From Ardenticatenaceae bacterium (lineage in GTDB: Bacteria; Chloroflexota; Anaerolineae; Promineifilales; Promineifilaceae), in NCBI GenBank assembly GCA_020634415.1, contig JACKBT010000015.1:1-64000 (forward strand): DNA of 64,000 nucleotides, written 5' to 3'. Shown one piece after another: positions 43,060 through 50,503 of this stretch; position 1 is the stretch's first letter; each line of letters starts with the position of its first letter. A program made the position numbers and the translations under genes. Under the pieces are notes generated by a model, which was given only the letters and a program-made list of their open reading frames with translations, did not search any database and was not told the DNA's origin.

Positions 43060-43776
43060 ATGCCCCGAATCGAAGCCCTGGAACAAGGTTCATCCTCGCA
43101 GCGCGATGCCCTTAACCACCAGGCCATTGAAGATTATCTAAAAACAATTTACTCCCTGGCTGAGATGGAAAGCCCTGTCAGCACCTCACGCATTGCTGAG
43201 GCGCGGCAAGTGAAGGCGGGGTCTGTCACCAACATGCTGCAGCGTTTAGCCAAGCTCAATCTGGTTCACTATGAAAAACATTATGGTGTGACTCTGACGG
43301 AAACTGGCGAAAAGATCGCTCTCGAAGTTTTGCGCCACCATCGGTTGATTGAACTGTATCTAATTGAAGCTCTGGGTTTTAGTTGGGATGAGGTGCATGA
43401 GCAGGCAGATATTTTGGAACATGTGATTAGTGAGAAGTTGGAGGAGCGGATTGCGGCGGCTTTGGGCCACCCCGCTTTCGATCCACATGGCGACCCGATT
43501 CCGGCTAAAGATGGCTCGATTGTGGCGGTGGATTACTTGCCGTTGTCGGCATTGGGCGTGGGTGATGGGGCGATGGTGGCGCGGATTGTGGATGATGGCA
43601 AAAGTGACTTGCTGCGTTATTTGGCGGAATTGGGGCTGATGCCGGGAACGGCCGTTCGCGTTTTAGAGATCGCCCCCTTTGATGGCCCCATCACCCTGGA
43701 TGTTGATGGCAGCCAGAAAGTCATCGGCTACGCTGTCGCCCAGCAAGTGCTCATGACCCGCCAAGAAACCCCATGA
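43060..43776 (+). CDS. Metal-dependent regulator of the DtxR/MntR family
   Basis: From ATG 43060 (AGGAG upstream) the protein has 238 residues. The winged helix reads AIEDYLKTIYSL, then VSTSRIAEARQVKAGSVTNM. The metal-binding dimer domain carries HHRLIELYLIEALG and HEQADILEH, and a C-terminal FeoA/SH3-like domain includes the GLMPGTAVRVLE segment. It would repress iron or manganese genes when metal-loaded. No metal transporter is adjacent. Its stop overlaps the Hpt gene start (ATGA). Confidence 0.92.
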   Translation: MPRIEALEQGSSSQRDALNHQAIEDYLKTIYSLAEMESPVSTSRIAEARQVKAGSVTNMLQRLAKLNLVHYEKHYGVTLTETGEKIALEVLRHHRLIELYLIEALGFSWDEVHEQADILEHVISEKLEERIAAALGHPAFDPHGDPIPAKDGSIVAVDYLPLSALGVGDGAMVARIVDDGKSDLLRYLAELGLMPGTAVRVLEIAPFDGPITLDVDGSQKVIGYAVAQQVLMTRQETP

Positions 43777-44132
43777 GTGACCGAGCCTGGCCGATTGATA
43801 TGAGTGTCTTGGCCGAGACAGCCGGGCCAAGAGCCGCTGCCATGCTGCCGAATCTCATCCCCATTTACTTAGAAGATGGCGATCTGTTGATGCGCTGGTT
43901 GACGGAAGCTATGCAAAGAGGGGAAGCGACGAAGATGCAGCAGGCGGCTCATCGGTTAAAAGGCAACAGTGCCAGCCTGGGTGTGTTGTCAGTGGCGCGT
44001 TTGGCGCAAGAGTTGGAAACGCTGGGGAATGCGGGGGAGTTGACAACGGCCGTTCAGCCCTTCACGGCTTTAGTTGAGGAGTATGACAAAGTAAAATTAG
44101 CTTTGCTTGACATGGTAAGCCAAGTAGAATAA
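43773..44132 (+). CDS. Hpt (histidine phosphotransfer) domain protein
   Basis: The 119-residue four-helix phosphotransfer protein has the phospho-acceptor His60 in AAHRLKGNSASLG, the Hpt signature. It shuttles phosphate between receiver domains of a phosphorelay, but no kinase lies next to it. It is coupled to the DtxR gene by a 4-base overlap and followed 20 bases later by the STAND-like/SUMF1 gene. Confidence 0.9.
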   Translation: MSDRAWPIDMSVLAETAGPRAAAMLPNLIPIYLEDGDLLMRWLTEAMQRGEATKMQQAAHRLKGNSASLGVLSVARLAQELETLGNAGELTTAVQPFTALVEEYDKVKLALLDMVSQVE

Positions 44133-44152
44133 CCACCTATGACGGTGAGCTT

Positions 44153-46204
44153 ATGAGTCAATCAAACCCCTACGATTTTACGCAGCCTGTGCATGACGGC
44201 CGTTATTTTGCCGGCCGTCAACAACTCTTCACCTGGCTCAGAGAGCACCTCCAGGGACCAGATAAACCCATCATCCTCTATGGCCCCTCGAAAATCGGCA
44301 AAACTTCCGTCCTCTTGCAGGTGGAAGCTGGCCGTTTTGGTTCCAACTTTCTCACGGTTTATCTCGATTTAGCAGCGCTGACGATGGAGAGTTTGAGCGC
44401 ATTTTTGTGGGCTTTTGCCGAGACGGCCGTTACCACCCTGCGCCAGCTCAAAATCGAACTCGACCTGCCCCAACTGGCCGACTTCGTGGCCGACCCCCAC
44501 CGCGCCTTCCAAGACAAATTCCTCAAACCAATCCAGAGCAAGTTAGACGGCCGTCAACTCATTCTGCTCGGCGACAATCTCCACAAACTTTACGAACAGA
44601 TACAACGGGGCACACTACCCGAAAGCACCTTCACCACCCTCAACAAACTCATCCACGCCCAGCCCCGCACCAGCGCCATCTACACCCTGGAACAGGCCAG
44701 CTCCGACCCGGCAGATATGCACCCTCTCCTGCAAAATGCTCACGGCTATCAACTAGAAAACTTGCCGCTCGATGAGGCCATCACCCTGATGCGCGAACCT
44801 GTGCGCTACACCCTTGTCAAAGCTGTGGCCGAATACATCTACACCCTTACCAACGGCCATCCCTACGATTTACAGCGCGTTTGTCAGGCTCTCTACGAGC
44901 GGCATCAAGAGCATAACCTGCAACAGATCACCATTGCCGATGTGGTGTTCATTAAAACATTTGCCCTCAAAAACAAGACCTTTGCCAGCCCACAACCAGA
45001 GCGCATACCCACCTTTGCCATCGCTGCGCCCCAATCCATCCGCGATACCATTCGCCGTCGCCGCCGGCCCTCGTCCCGCCGTCAACCTTCTTGGGTGGGG
45101 CGTGGGGTGATGGCTGTGGGAACGGCCGTTCTCCTCTTCCTCATCGCCGCCTTCGCCTTCCCCAACACCACCATCGGCCAACAAATGCGCGGCCTCATTC
45201 TGCCCGAAACACCCACCCCAGCCATCATTGTGGTTGTCGCCCCTACCGAGGAAACCCCCACCGCCACCCACACCCCCACGCCCACGCAGACGGCGACAGC
45301 CACCGCCACCCAAACAGCCACCCCCACCGCTACCCCTACCCAAACACCCACCGAAACCCCCATCCCCACCGCCACCGAAACCCCCACCCAAACGCCTGTC
45401 CCCACTTTATTCGTCCGCGAACTCGACAACATGCCCATGCTCCTCATCCCCAGCGGCACCTTTCTCATGGGTTCCACCGCTGACAATGTGAATGCGGGTG
45501 ATGACGAAAAACCGCAGCATGAAGTAACGCTTAGTGCCTTCTACCTCGACAAATACGAGGTCAGTGTGGCCCAATATGCCCTTTTCCTCAATCAGCTTGG
45601 CGGCTATGAAAGCGCCTGCAACCAGATTGACTGTGCCTGGCCGCGTGAGCGTGCCGGCACAACCAACTATCTGAGCATGATTGAAGAAGAGGATGGCACG
45701 CTTTTCTTTGAGCCGTATCTGGACTTCGGCAACTATCCCGTCAATTATGTCACCTGGTATGGGGCAAACAGCTATTGTCAATGGGCGGGCGGCCGTTTGC
45801 CCACCGAAGCGGAATGGGAATATGCGGCGCGGGGCACAGACGGCCGTCCTTACCCCTGGGGCAGCCGTGAACCAGATGCCCTGCGTGCGGTTTTTAACAG
45901 CGAAGGCTTTGAAAACCTCAAACCAGTAGATGCCTTGCCGGATGGGGCCAGTCCTTTTGGCGTTTTTGCGATGGCGGGCAGCATGTGGGAGTGGACGGCC
46001 GATTGGTACAGCCCTGCCTATTACAGCCAAAGTCCAGCCCTCAATCCCACCGGCCCCGAAGGCGATCAACGCGCCATTCGCGGCGGCGGCTGGCCCAACA
46101 ACAACCTCGCCGACCGCCTCCGCTCGGCCAACCGCAGTGCCTCACCACCCGACACCCTCAGTGCAGCCTTTGGCTTCCGCTGCGCCTATCCTGTCAATCA
46201 ATAA
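44153..46204 (+). CDS. STAND-like ATPase fused through a membrane helix to a SUMF1/FGE-type domain
   Basis: The 683-residue protein has an N-terminal P-loop ATPase (Walker A GPSKIGKTS, Lys50; Walker B-like QLILLGD) and a helical region. One transmembrane helix (about 319-340) and a Pro/Thr-rich linker (about 350-405) follow. The C-terminal SUMF1 domain (about 412-683) has IPSGTFLMGST, YLDKYEVSVAQYALF, RLPTEAEWEYAARG and GSMWEWTADW. The catalytic Cys pair of true formylglycine-generating enzymes is absent (RGGGWPNNNLADRLR at that place), so the outer domain probably binds ligand. Nucleotide switching inside could be coupled to binding outside. Confidence 0.85.
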   Translation: MSQSNPYDFTQPVHDGRYFAGRQQLFTWLREHLQGPDKPIILYGPSKIGKTSVLLQVEAGRFGSNFLTVYLDLAALTMESLSAFLWAFAETAVTTLRQLKIELDLPQLADFVADPHRAFQDKFLKPIQSKLDGRQLILLGDNLHKLYEQIQRGTLPESTFTTLNKLIHAQPRTSAIYTLEQASSDPADMHPLLQNAHGYQLENLPLDEAITLMREPVRYTLVKAVAEYIYTLTNGHPYDLQRVCQALYERHQEHNLQQITIADVVFIKTFALKNKTFASPQPERIPTFAIAAPQSIRDTIRRRRRPSSRRQPSWVGRGVMAVGTAVLLFLIAAFAFPNTTIGQQMRGLILPETPTPAIIVVVAPTEETPTATHTPTPTQTATATATQTATPTATPTQTPTETPIPTATETPTQTPVPTLFVRELDNMPMLLIPSGTFLMGSTADNVNAGDDEKPQHEVTLSAFYLDKYEVSVAQYALFLNQLGGYESACNQIDCAWPRERAGTTNYLSMIEEEDGTLFFEPYLDFGNYPVNYVTWYGANSYCQWAGGRLPTEAEWEYAARGTDGRPYPWGSREPDALRAVFNSEGFENLKPVDALPDGASPFGVFAMAGSMWEWTADWYSPAYYSQSPALNPTGPEGDQRAIRGGGWPNNNLADRLRSANRSASPPDTLSAAFGFRCAYPVNQ

Positions 46205-46215
46205 CCTGTGTTATT

Positions 46216-47016
46216 ATGAAACTTCTCAAACGTCTCCTCCAGATTATTCTCGGCTTGCTGCTTCTTACACTCTTCCTCTTCTTTGGCATCATCCTTTACG
46301 ACAGCCTCTTTGGGGCAGAAACGGCCGATTTCACCAACACCACCTATACCGATGCCAACGGCAGCCAATTGCTTGGCTATTTAGCCCTGCCCGACGGCCC
46401 TGGTCCCCATCCCGGTGTCCTGCTCATTCATGAATGGTGGGGCTTAAACGAGGGCATTACCATTATGGCCGATGCCTTAGCCGAGGAAGGGTATGTTGTG
46501 TTTGCGCCAGATGCGTATCGGGGAGAGGTAACGGCCGTTTTCCCCCGCGCCCTCTATCTCCGCCTCAGCACATCCGAAGAGCAGGTCTTCGCCGATGTAG
46601 ACAGCGGCCTGGCCTATCTCCGCAGTCTGGACAGCGTAGACACCGAACGCATCGCTTCCATGGGCTTTTGTTTTGGGGGCGGGCAATCCTTGCAACTGGG
46701 TTTGCGGCAGGCAGAAAATCTAGCTATGACGATTATCTATTATGGAGCAGTGGTGACTGAGCCGGAGATGTTACGGCCGTTGGTCGAAGCCCAGCCCGTT
46801 CTGGGCGTTTTCGCCGCCGAAGACCAACAAATCTTTGTGGAAGATGTCCTCGAATTTGAAGCCGCTCTCACCAGTCTGAATATCGAAAACCAGATCACCA
46901 TCTACCCCGATGTGGGACATGGCTTTATCAATGAAGAGAACTTCAACCAGCCCGGCACGGCGGGCAGTGCCTGGCAAGAGGCTGTCACCTTTCTCGACGA
47001 AAATTTTGGGGAGTGA
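46216..47016 (+). CDS. Membrane-anchored dienelactone hydrolase family protein
   Basis: From ATG 46216 the protein has 266 residues. An N-terminal helix (about 5-27) anchors it, followed by a DLH alpha/beta-hydrolase with IHEWWGLNEGI (the Glu-Trp-Trp-Gly motif), Cys152 in GFCFGGG, Asp in FAAEDQQ and His in VGHGFI. The open frame to the left of this ATG runs antisense-like through the SUMF1 domain and is not used. It lies 11 bases after the SUMF1 gene and is convergent with the SGNH hydrolase gene, overlapping it by 32 bases. Confidence 0.88.
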   Translation: MKLLKRLLQIILGLLLLTLFLFFGIILYDSLFGAETADFTNTTYTDANGSQLLGYLALPDGPGPHPGVLLIHEWWGLNEGITIMADALAEEGYVVFAPDAYRGEVTAVFPRALYLRLSTSEEQVFADVDSGLAYLRSLDSVDTERIASMGFCFGGGQSLQLGLRQAENLAMTIIYYGAVVTEPEMLRPLVEAQPVLGVFAAEDQQIFVEDVLEFEAALTSLNIENQITIYPDVGHGFINEENFNQPGTAGSAWQEAVTFLDENFGE

Positions 47017-48016
47017 ACAGGTGGGGAGGAAGGAAGGTCGTTGAGGGGAAAACGGCCGTCTCCCAATACGCCACCACCTCAACCGCAATCAACTGATGAA
47101 CCTGCGCCGAAGGATGCCCATCAAAAGGGCTGGCCTGGAACTGCTCGGCGGGAAGGTCACTGCCTAAATCTAAGAGATTGAGCATAGGCAGGTTATCGTG
47201 GGCCAGTTGGTCGGGAAGAGCCTGGAAGGATTGGCTGGAGTGGGTGGGCAGGAGGAGGAGGAGGCTGGGGATGTTGTGTTCACTGGCGATAGCTTGAAAT
47301 TGGGGCAGGTAGCTGTAGGTATCGGGCAGTTGCCAATGGGGCGGAGTAGGGATGTTGTGGCTGCGCCAGCGCAGGGTGAGGTCGCGGATGGCGTAGGTGA
47401 GGCGGATGGCGCGAAGGCTGCGTTTGAGGCGGGAGAGGAGGGGGAAACGGCTGTTATCCACTTCCCGCACATTGTACCCCCACCGATCCACTTCACCGGT
47501 GCGGTGCAGGTCAAAATCCTGCGGAGCAACGGCCATAATGACAAAATCTGGTTGCAGAGCCAGGGCGCGGTGCTGTAATGTCGCCACCATCGTGCGCACG
47601 CTGTAAGCGGACACACCAAAGTTGAAAACGCGGATTTGTTGGTTGGGAAACTGGGCCTGTAGACTGGTTTCGACGAGATGGGGGTATGTATCGGCCGTTT
47701 CGCGCACCCCTTCGCCAAAAGTAACCGAATCACCGAGAATGACGATGCGGATTTCGTTGACTTGTTTGGGGCCGTAAACCGTGCCGCTTTCTAACGAGCG
47801 CAAACCGAGGCTGTCGGTGTTGATGAGGCTTTGGCCGCGCCCCCGTGCCTGTTGCAGGTTGGCTTGGTGGATGAAGGGGATATCGGCCGTTTGCGGAAAA
47901 GGCTCGTAGATGGGGTCGTAGATATAATGCTCGGCATAGCCCCAAATACGTACCACGATTTCGAGGAGGATGAGGGTAACGATGAGCCAGTAGAGAGGAA
48001 AAAGGAGTTTTTTCAT
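46985..48016 (-). CDS. Membrane-anchored SGNH/GDSL-family hydrolase
   Basis: The 343-residue protein has an N-terminal helix (about 4-24) and an SGNH hydrolase domain. The GDS block is ILGDSVTFGEG with the catalytic Ser. The block II Gly is in FGVSAYS, and the Asp-x-x-His pair is in DGHPSAQVH near the C-terminus. Such enzymes remove acyl groups from surface polysaccharides or lipids. The 3' end overlaps the convergent hydrolase gene. Confidence 0.85.
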   Translation of the reverse strand: MKKLLFPLYWLIVTLILLEIVVRIWGYAEHYIYDPIYEPFPQTADIPFIHQANLQQARGRGQSLINTDSLGLRSLESGTVYGPKQVNEIRIVILGDSVTFGEGVRETADTYPHLVETSLQAQFPNQQIRVFNFGVSAYSVRTMVATLQHRALALQPDFVIMAVAPQDFDLHRTGEVDRWGYNVREVDNSRFPLLSRLKRSLRAIRLTYAIRDLTLRWRSHNIPTPPHWQLPDTYSYLPQFQAIASEHNIPSLLLLLPTHSSQSFQALPDQLAHDNLPMLNLLDLGSDLPAEQFQASPFDGHPSAQVHQLIAVEVVAYWETAVFPSTTFLPPHLFTPQNFRRER

Positions 48017-48076
48017 ACGAACCTTCGGGAGAGTTTTGAACCACCTTGATTTTGAGTATCAGTATCACAAATGTAC

Positions 48077-48126
48077 TGTAGGACGATTTATAAAATCGTC
48101 TGAGCGATTTACAAAATCGCTCTACA
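48077..48126. repeat. Twin-hairpin element (GACGATTT / GAGCGATTT)
   Basis: GACGATTT-ATA-AAATCGTC (48082-48100) and GAGCGATTT-ACA-AAATCGCTC (48102-48122) lie side by side, enclosed by TGTAG...CTACA. A shortened relative occurs at 60179. CTCCCGGAGG-type remnants flank the element (48021 and 48150). Confidence 0.7.
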
Positions 48127-48169
48127 AAGATTTCGATCTACTGAGGATGAATCTCCCGGAGGGTCAGGT

Positions 48170-49147
48170 TTACCGCACCACCAACACCACCTTCCCTGTA
48201 GACTGCCGATTGGTCAGCATGTTCATGGCCTCAGCCACCTGTTCCAACGGATAGGTGGCCGAGATATGCGGCTTGAGTTTGCCTTCACCGTACCAGCCGA
48301 GGAGGGTTTGCATGGATTTGAGTAGGGTCTGTGGCTGTTTCCAGGCGTATGCGCCCCAGTAAACACCGACAATGCTGCAATTTTTGACGAGGGTAAGATT
48401 GGCCGGTGCCTGCGGAATGCGTCCGCTGGCAAAGCCAATTACCAGCAGCCGCCCTTCCCAGTTGATGCAGCGCAGCGATTGGTCGAAGACATCGCCGCCA
48501 ACGGGGTCGTAGATGACATCGGCCCCTTTGCCGTTGGTAATTTCTTTCACGCGGTCGCGGAAGTTTTCTTGGCGGTAGTTGATGAGATGGTCGGCACCGT
48601 ACTGTTGGGCGATGGCCAGCTTTGCAGGTGTGCTGGCGGTGGCGATGACGGTTGCACCCATGAGTTTGCCAATTTCAACGGCCGTTAACCCCACCCCGCC
48701 GGAGGCCCCATGCACCAACAGCACCTCACCCGCCTGCAAATGGGCTCGATGGTCTAAAGCCAGGTGCGACGTGCCATAAGCCACCATGAAGGCCGCCGCA
48801 TCCACAAAATTCATGTTATCGGGAATGGGCAAGCAAGAAGTGGCACGGGTGACCACTTCCTCAGCGTAACCACCGTAATCGGTGAAAGCGATTACCCGGT
48901 CGCCCGGTTTGTACTGTGTCACGCCTTCGCCCACTGCGGCAATCTCACCTGCAATTTCAAAGCCGGGCGTGAAGGGAAAGGGTGGCTTCACCTGGTATTG
49001 TCCGGCGATCATCAATGTATCGCCGAAGTTGATGCCGCAGGCATGAACGGCAATTTTTACTTGCCCGGCAGCTATAGGTGGGCTGGCGATTTCGGCAACA
49101 ACTAAATCGGTGGGTGTACCCCATTGTTGGCAAAGTACGGCTTTCAT
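48170..49147 (-). CDS. NADPH:quinone oxidoreductase (MDR, QOR type)
   Basis: The 325-residue zinc-free MDR oxidoreductase has AVHACGINFGDTLMIAGQYQ in the substrate domain. The cofactor fold reads LLVHGASGGVGLTAVEIGKLMGA, followed by the QOR-type NGKGADVIYDPVGGDVFDQS. It probably reduces quinones or acryloyl-type compounds with NADPH. AGGAGAAC lies before the ATG. The spacer on its 5' side carries the repeat at 49171. Confidence 0.9.
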   Translation of the reverse strand: MKAVLCQQWGTPTDLVVAEIASPPIAAGQVKIAVHACGINFGDTLMIAGQYQVKPPFPFTPGFEIAGEIAAVGEGVTQYKPGDRVIAFTDYGGYAEEVVTRATSCLPIPDNMNFVDAAAFMVAYGTSHLALDHRAHLQAGEVLLVHGASGGVGLTAVEIGKLMGATVIATASTPAKLAIAQQYGADHLINYRQENFRDRVKEITNGKGADVIYDPVGGDVFDQSLRCINWEGRLLVIGFASGRIPQAPANLTLVKNCSIVGVYWGAYAWKQPQTLLKSMQTLLGWYGEGKLKPHISATYPLEQVAEAMNMLTNRQSTGKVVLVVR

Positions 49148-49170
49148 CTTGTTCTCCTACACTGTCGTTG

Positions 49171-49246
49171 TTTGGTAGGGGCAGTGCCTTGTGCCTGCCC
49201 ACTTGGTGACTGTTAGTTGGGCAACTCTTGTGGTCGCCCCTGCAAA
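49171..49246. repeat. Palindromic interspersed-repeat-like element (TAGGGGC type)
   Basis: The outer arms TAGGGGC (49177-49183) and GCCCCTG (49237-49243) enclose imperfect hairpins built from GGCAGTGCC/GCCTGCC and GTTGGGCAACTC. No reading frame fits. It resembles GTAGGGGCGACC-type repeats that I associate with Chloroflexota and cyanobacteria. Confidence 0.5.
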
Positions 49247-49373
49247 GGGTAAGTGTAGAGGGGAAAGGGGAATTTGCCAAAGGGGATCAGGGTGGATGCA
49301 ACTTTCATTTGGGGGGCGCGTAATGAGTGGCAATAACAGCTAAAACAGATTTTAATTTCGGAGGTTTTTGACA

Positions 49374-49628
49374 ATGGATGAAAAACGCTTAGTACGTATG
49401 AAATATGATCGGATGTTTTTGGGTGTAGCCAGTGGTATTGCCCACTATATGAATCTTGATCCTGTCCTGGTACGGTTGGCCTTTGTGCTGCTGTTCTTCC
49501 TGACGGCTGGCGGCCCTGTGCTTTTGGCCTATTTTGTTCTGGCAATTGTTTTGCCGGAGGAGATGGATGTGGCAGCGAAGGCTAATGTGTTTGATGATGA
49601 GGAAATTGTCATTAAGGACGGGTCTTAG
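49374..49628 (+). CDS. pspC: PspC-domain protein
   Basis: The 84-residue protein starts at ATG 49374 with GGAGG nine bases upstream. It has the PspC signature MFLGVASGIAHYMNLDPVLVRL, one or two membrane helices (about 34-58) and an acidic tail. PspC senses or signals membrane stress to the PspA system, and the pspA homologue follows at 49750. A terminator between them means they are separately transcribed. Confidence 0.9.
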   Translation: MDEKRLVRMKYDRMFLGVASGIAHYMNLDPVLVRLAFVLLFFLTAGGPVLLAYFVLAIVLPEEMDVAAKANVFDDEEIVIKDGS

Positions 49629-49683
49629 TTTTATTCTGTAGCTCATCTGGCACTTTCCAATCTCCTGTAGCCAGATAGTGAAG

Positions 49684-49720
49684 AAACGGCCGTTATCGTG
49701 AGGTAACGGCCGTTTTTCTT
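49684..49720 (+). terminator. Terminator made from two AACGGCCGTT copies
   Basis: AAACGGCCGTTA (49684-49695), loop TCGTGAGG, TAACGGCCGTTT (49704-49715), then T-rich. The 12-bp perfect stem consists almost wholly of the genome-wide motif. Confidence 0.85.
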
Positions 49721-49736
49721 TCCCCCTCTCTCTCTG

Positions 49737-49742
49737 TATAAT
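49737..49742 (+). promoter_or_regulatory. -10 box of predicted leaderless promoter (pspA)
   Basis: TATAAT ends exactly 7 bases before the ATG at 49750. There is no ribosome-binding site; the preceding bases are pyrimidine-rich. Confidence 0.6.
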
Positions 49743-49749
49743 CCCCTGC

Positions 49750-50427
49750 ATGGCATCACTATTACAAAAATTACGCACACTGTTTAAGGCCAGCTTGCAC
49801 GAAGCGGCCGATAAAGCTTTGCAAAAGAGCGATATGGCCGTTTATGACGAATATATCCGCCAGGCAGAACGGGAAGTGGAAGAGTTCACCAAATCCATTG
49901 CCCCCATGTTTGCCCAGGTGAAAACATCTGGTCGGCGGCGCGAAGCTTTAGCCAATAAGGCCGCCGAGTTGGATTACCTGGTGGATCAATTTCTGATGAA
50001 GGGCAAGAAAACCGAAGCAATGGTGACGCAGAAGCAGTTTTCGTCTGTGCGAGAATTGATTCGGACGTATGATGCCTCCTTAGAAAAACAGGTGTCGGCT
50101 CTGGAGCAGATGAAGGATGTGCAGGTGAAGTTGGAAGGGCGTTTAGCCATCGCCAAACAGGAGCGGGAGGAATTGAATTTTCTGTTGCAATTGGCGAAAT
50201 CGAAAGAAGTAGCGACAAAATCTATGAAGTCGCTGGATTCGCTGATGGGGTCGGGGGATGCGGATGTAGAGCGGGCGGCGGAGAATATTCGGCAGCGGCT
50301 AGACCATGCTGATGCTGCCTGGGAAGTGCAGGCCAACAGTCTGGATCGCCAGTTGGATGATGCCATGAACAGCCTGGAAGTAGAATCGGAATTGGCGGCT
50401 CGTATGGAGCGGCTGGGGATTGATTGA
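49750..50427 (+). CDS. pspA: PspA/IM30 (Vipp1-like) membrane-protection protein
   Basis: The 225-residue protein is almost entirely alpha-helical coiled coil, rich in Glu, Lys, Ala and Gln, and begins with the amphipathic MASLLQKLRTLFKASLHEA helix. IRQAEREVEEF and LRQR-like periodicity fit the ESCRT-III-related PspA/Vipp1 family. It assembles on the inner face of the cell membrane and preserves its integrity under stress. A PspC-like gene lies immediately upstream. Confidence 0.9.
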   Translation: MASLLQKLRTLFKASLHEAADKALQKSDMAVYDEYIRQAEREVEEFTKSIAPMFAQVKTSGRRREALANKAAELDYLVDQFLMKGKKTEAMVTQKQFSSVRELIRTYDASLEKQVSALEQMKDVQVKLEGRLAIAKQEREELNFLLQLAKSKEVATKSMKSLDSLMGSGDADVERAAENIRQRLDHADAAWEVQANSLDRQLDDAMNSLEVESELAARMERLGID

Positions 50428-50497
50428 GATTGGAGACTGGAAACTGGAGACTGAAAGTATGGCAACATAGTCTCCAGTCCCTAGTCCCTGGTCTCCC
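50426..50497. repeat. 7-base tandem array with inverted complement (GGAGACT type)
   Basis: Units GAGATT, GGAGACT, GGAAACT and GGAGACT are followed by AGTCTCC, AGTCCCT, AGTCCCT and GGTCTCC. It fills the whole spacer between pspA and the glycosyltransferase gene and ends 6 bases before that ATG. Confidence 0.8.
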
Positions 50498-50503
50498 CTC
50501 TTC

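Noticed and set aside
45230..45410. Low-complexity ACC/CCC-rich block
   Set aside because: It is the Pro/Thr linker of the STAND-SUMF1 protein and lacks 7- or 8-base periodicity.
44153..46204. Diversity-generating retroelement target (SUMF1/C-lectin fold)
   Set aside because: No reverse transcriptase, template repeat or adenine-biased variable region is present in the window.
44153..46204. Formylglycine-generating enzyme able to activate the choline sulfatase
   Set aside because: The active-site Cys pair is missing at the expected position near the C-terminus.
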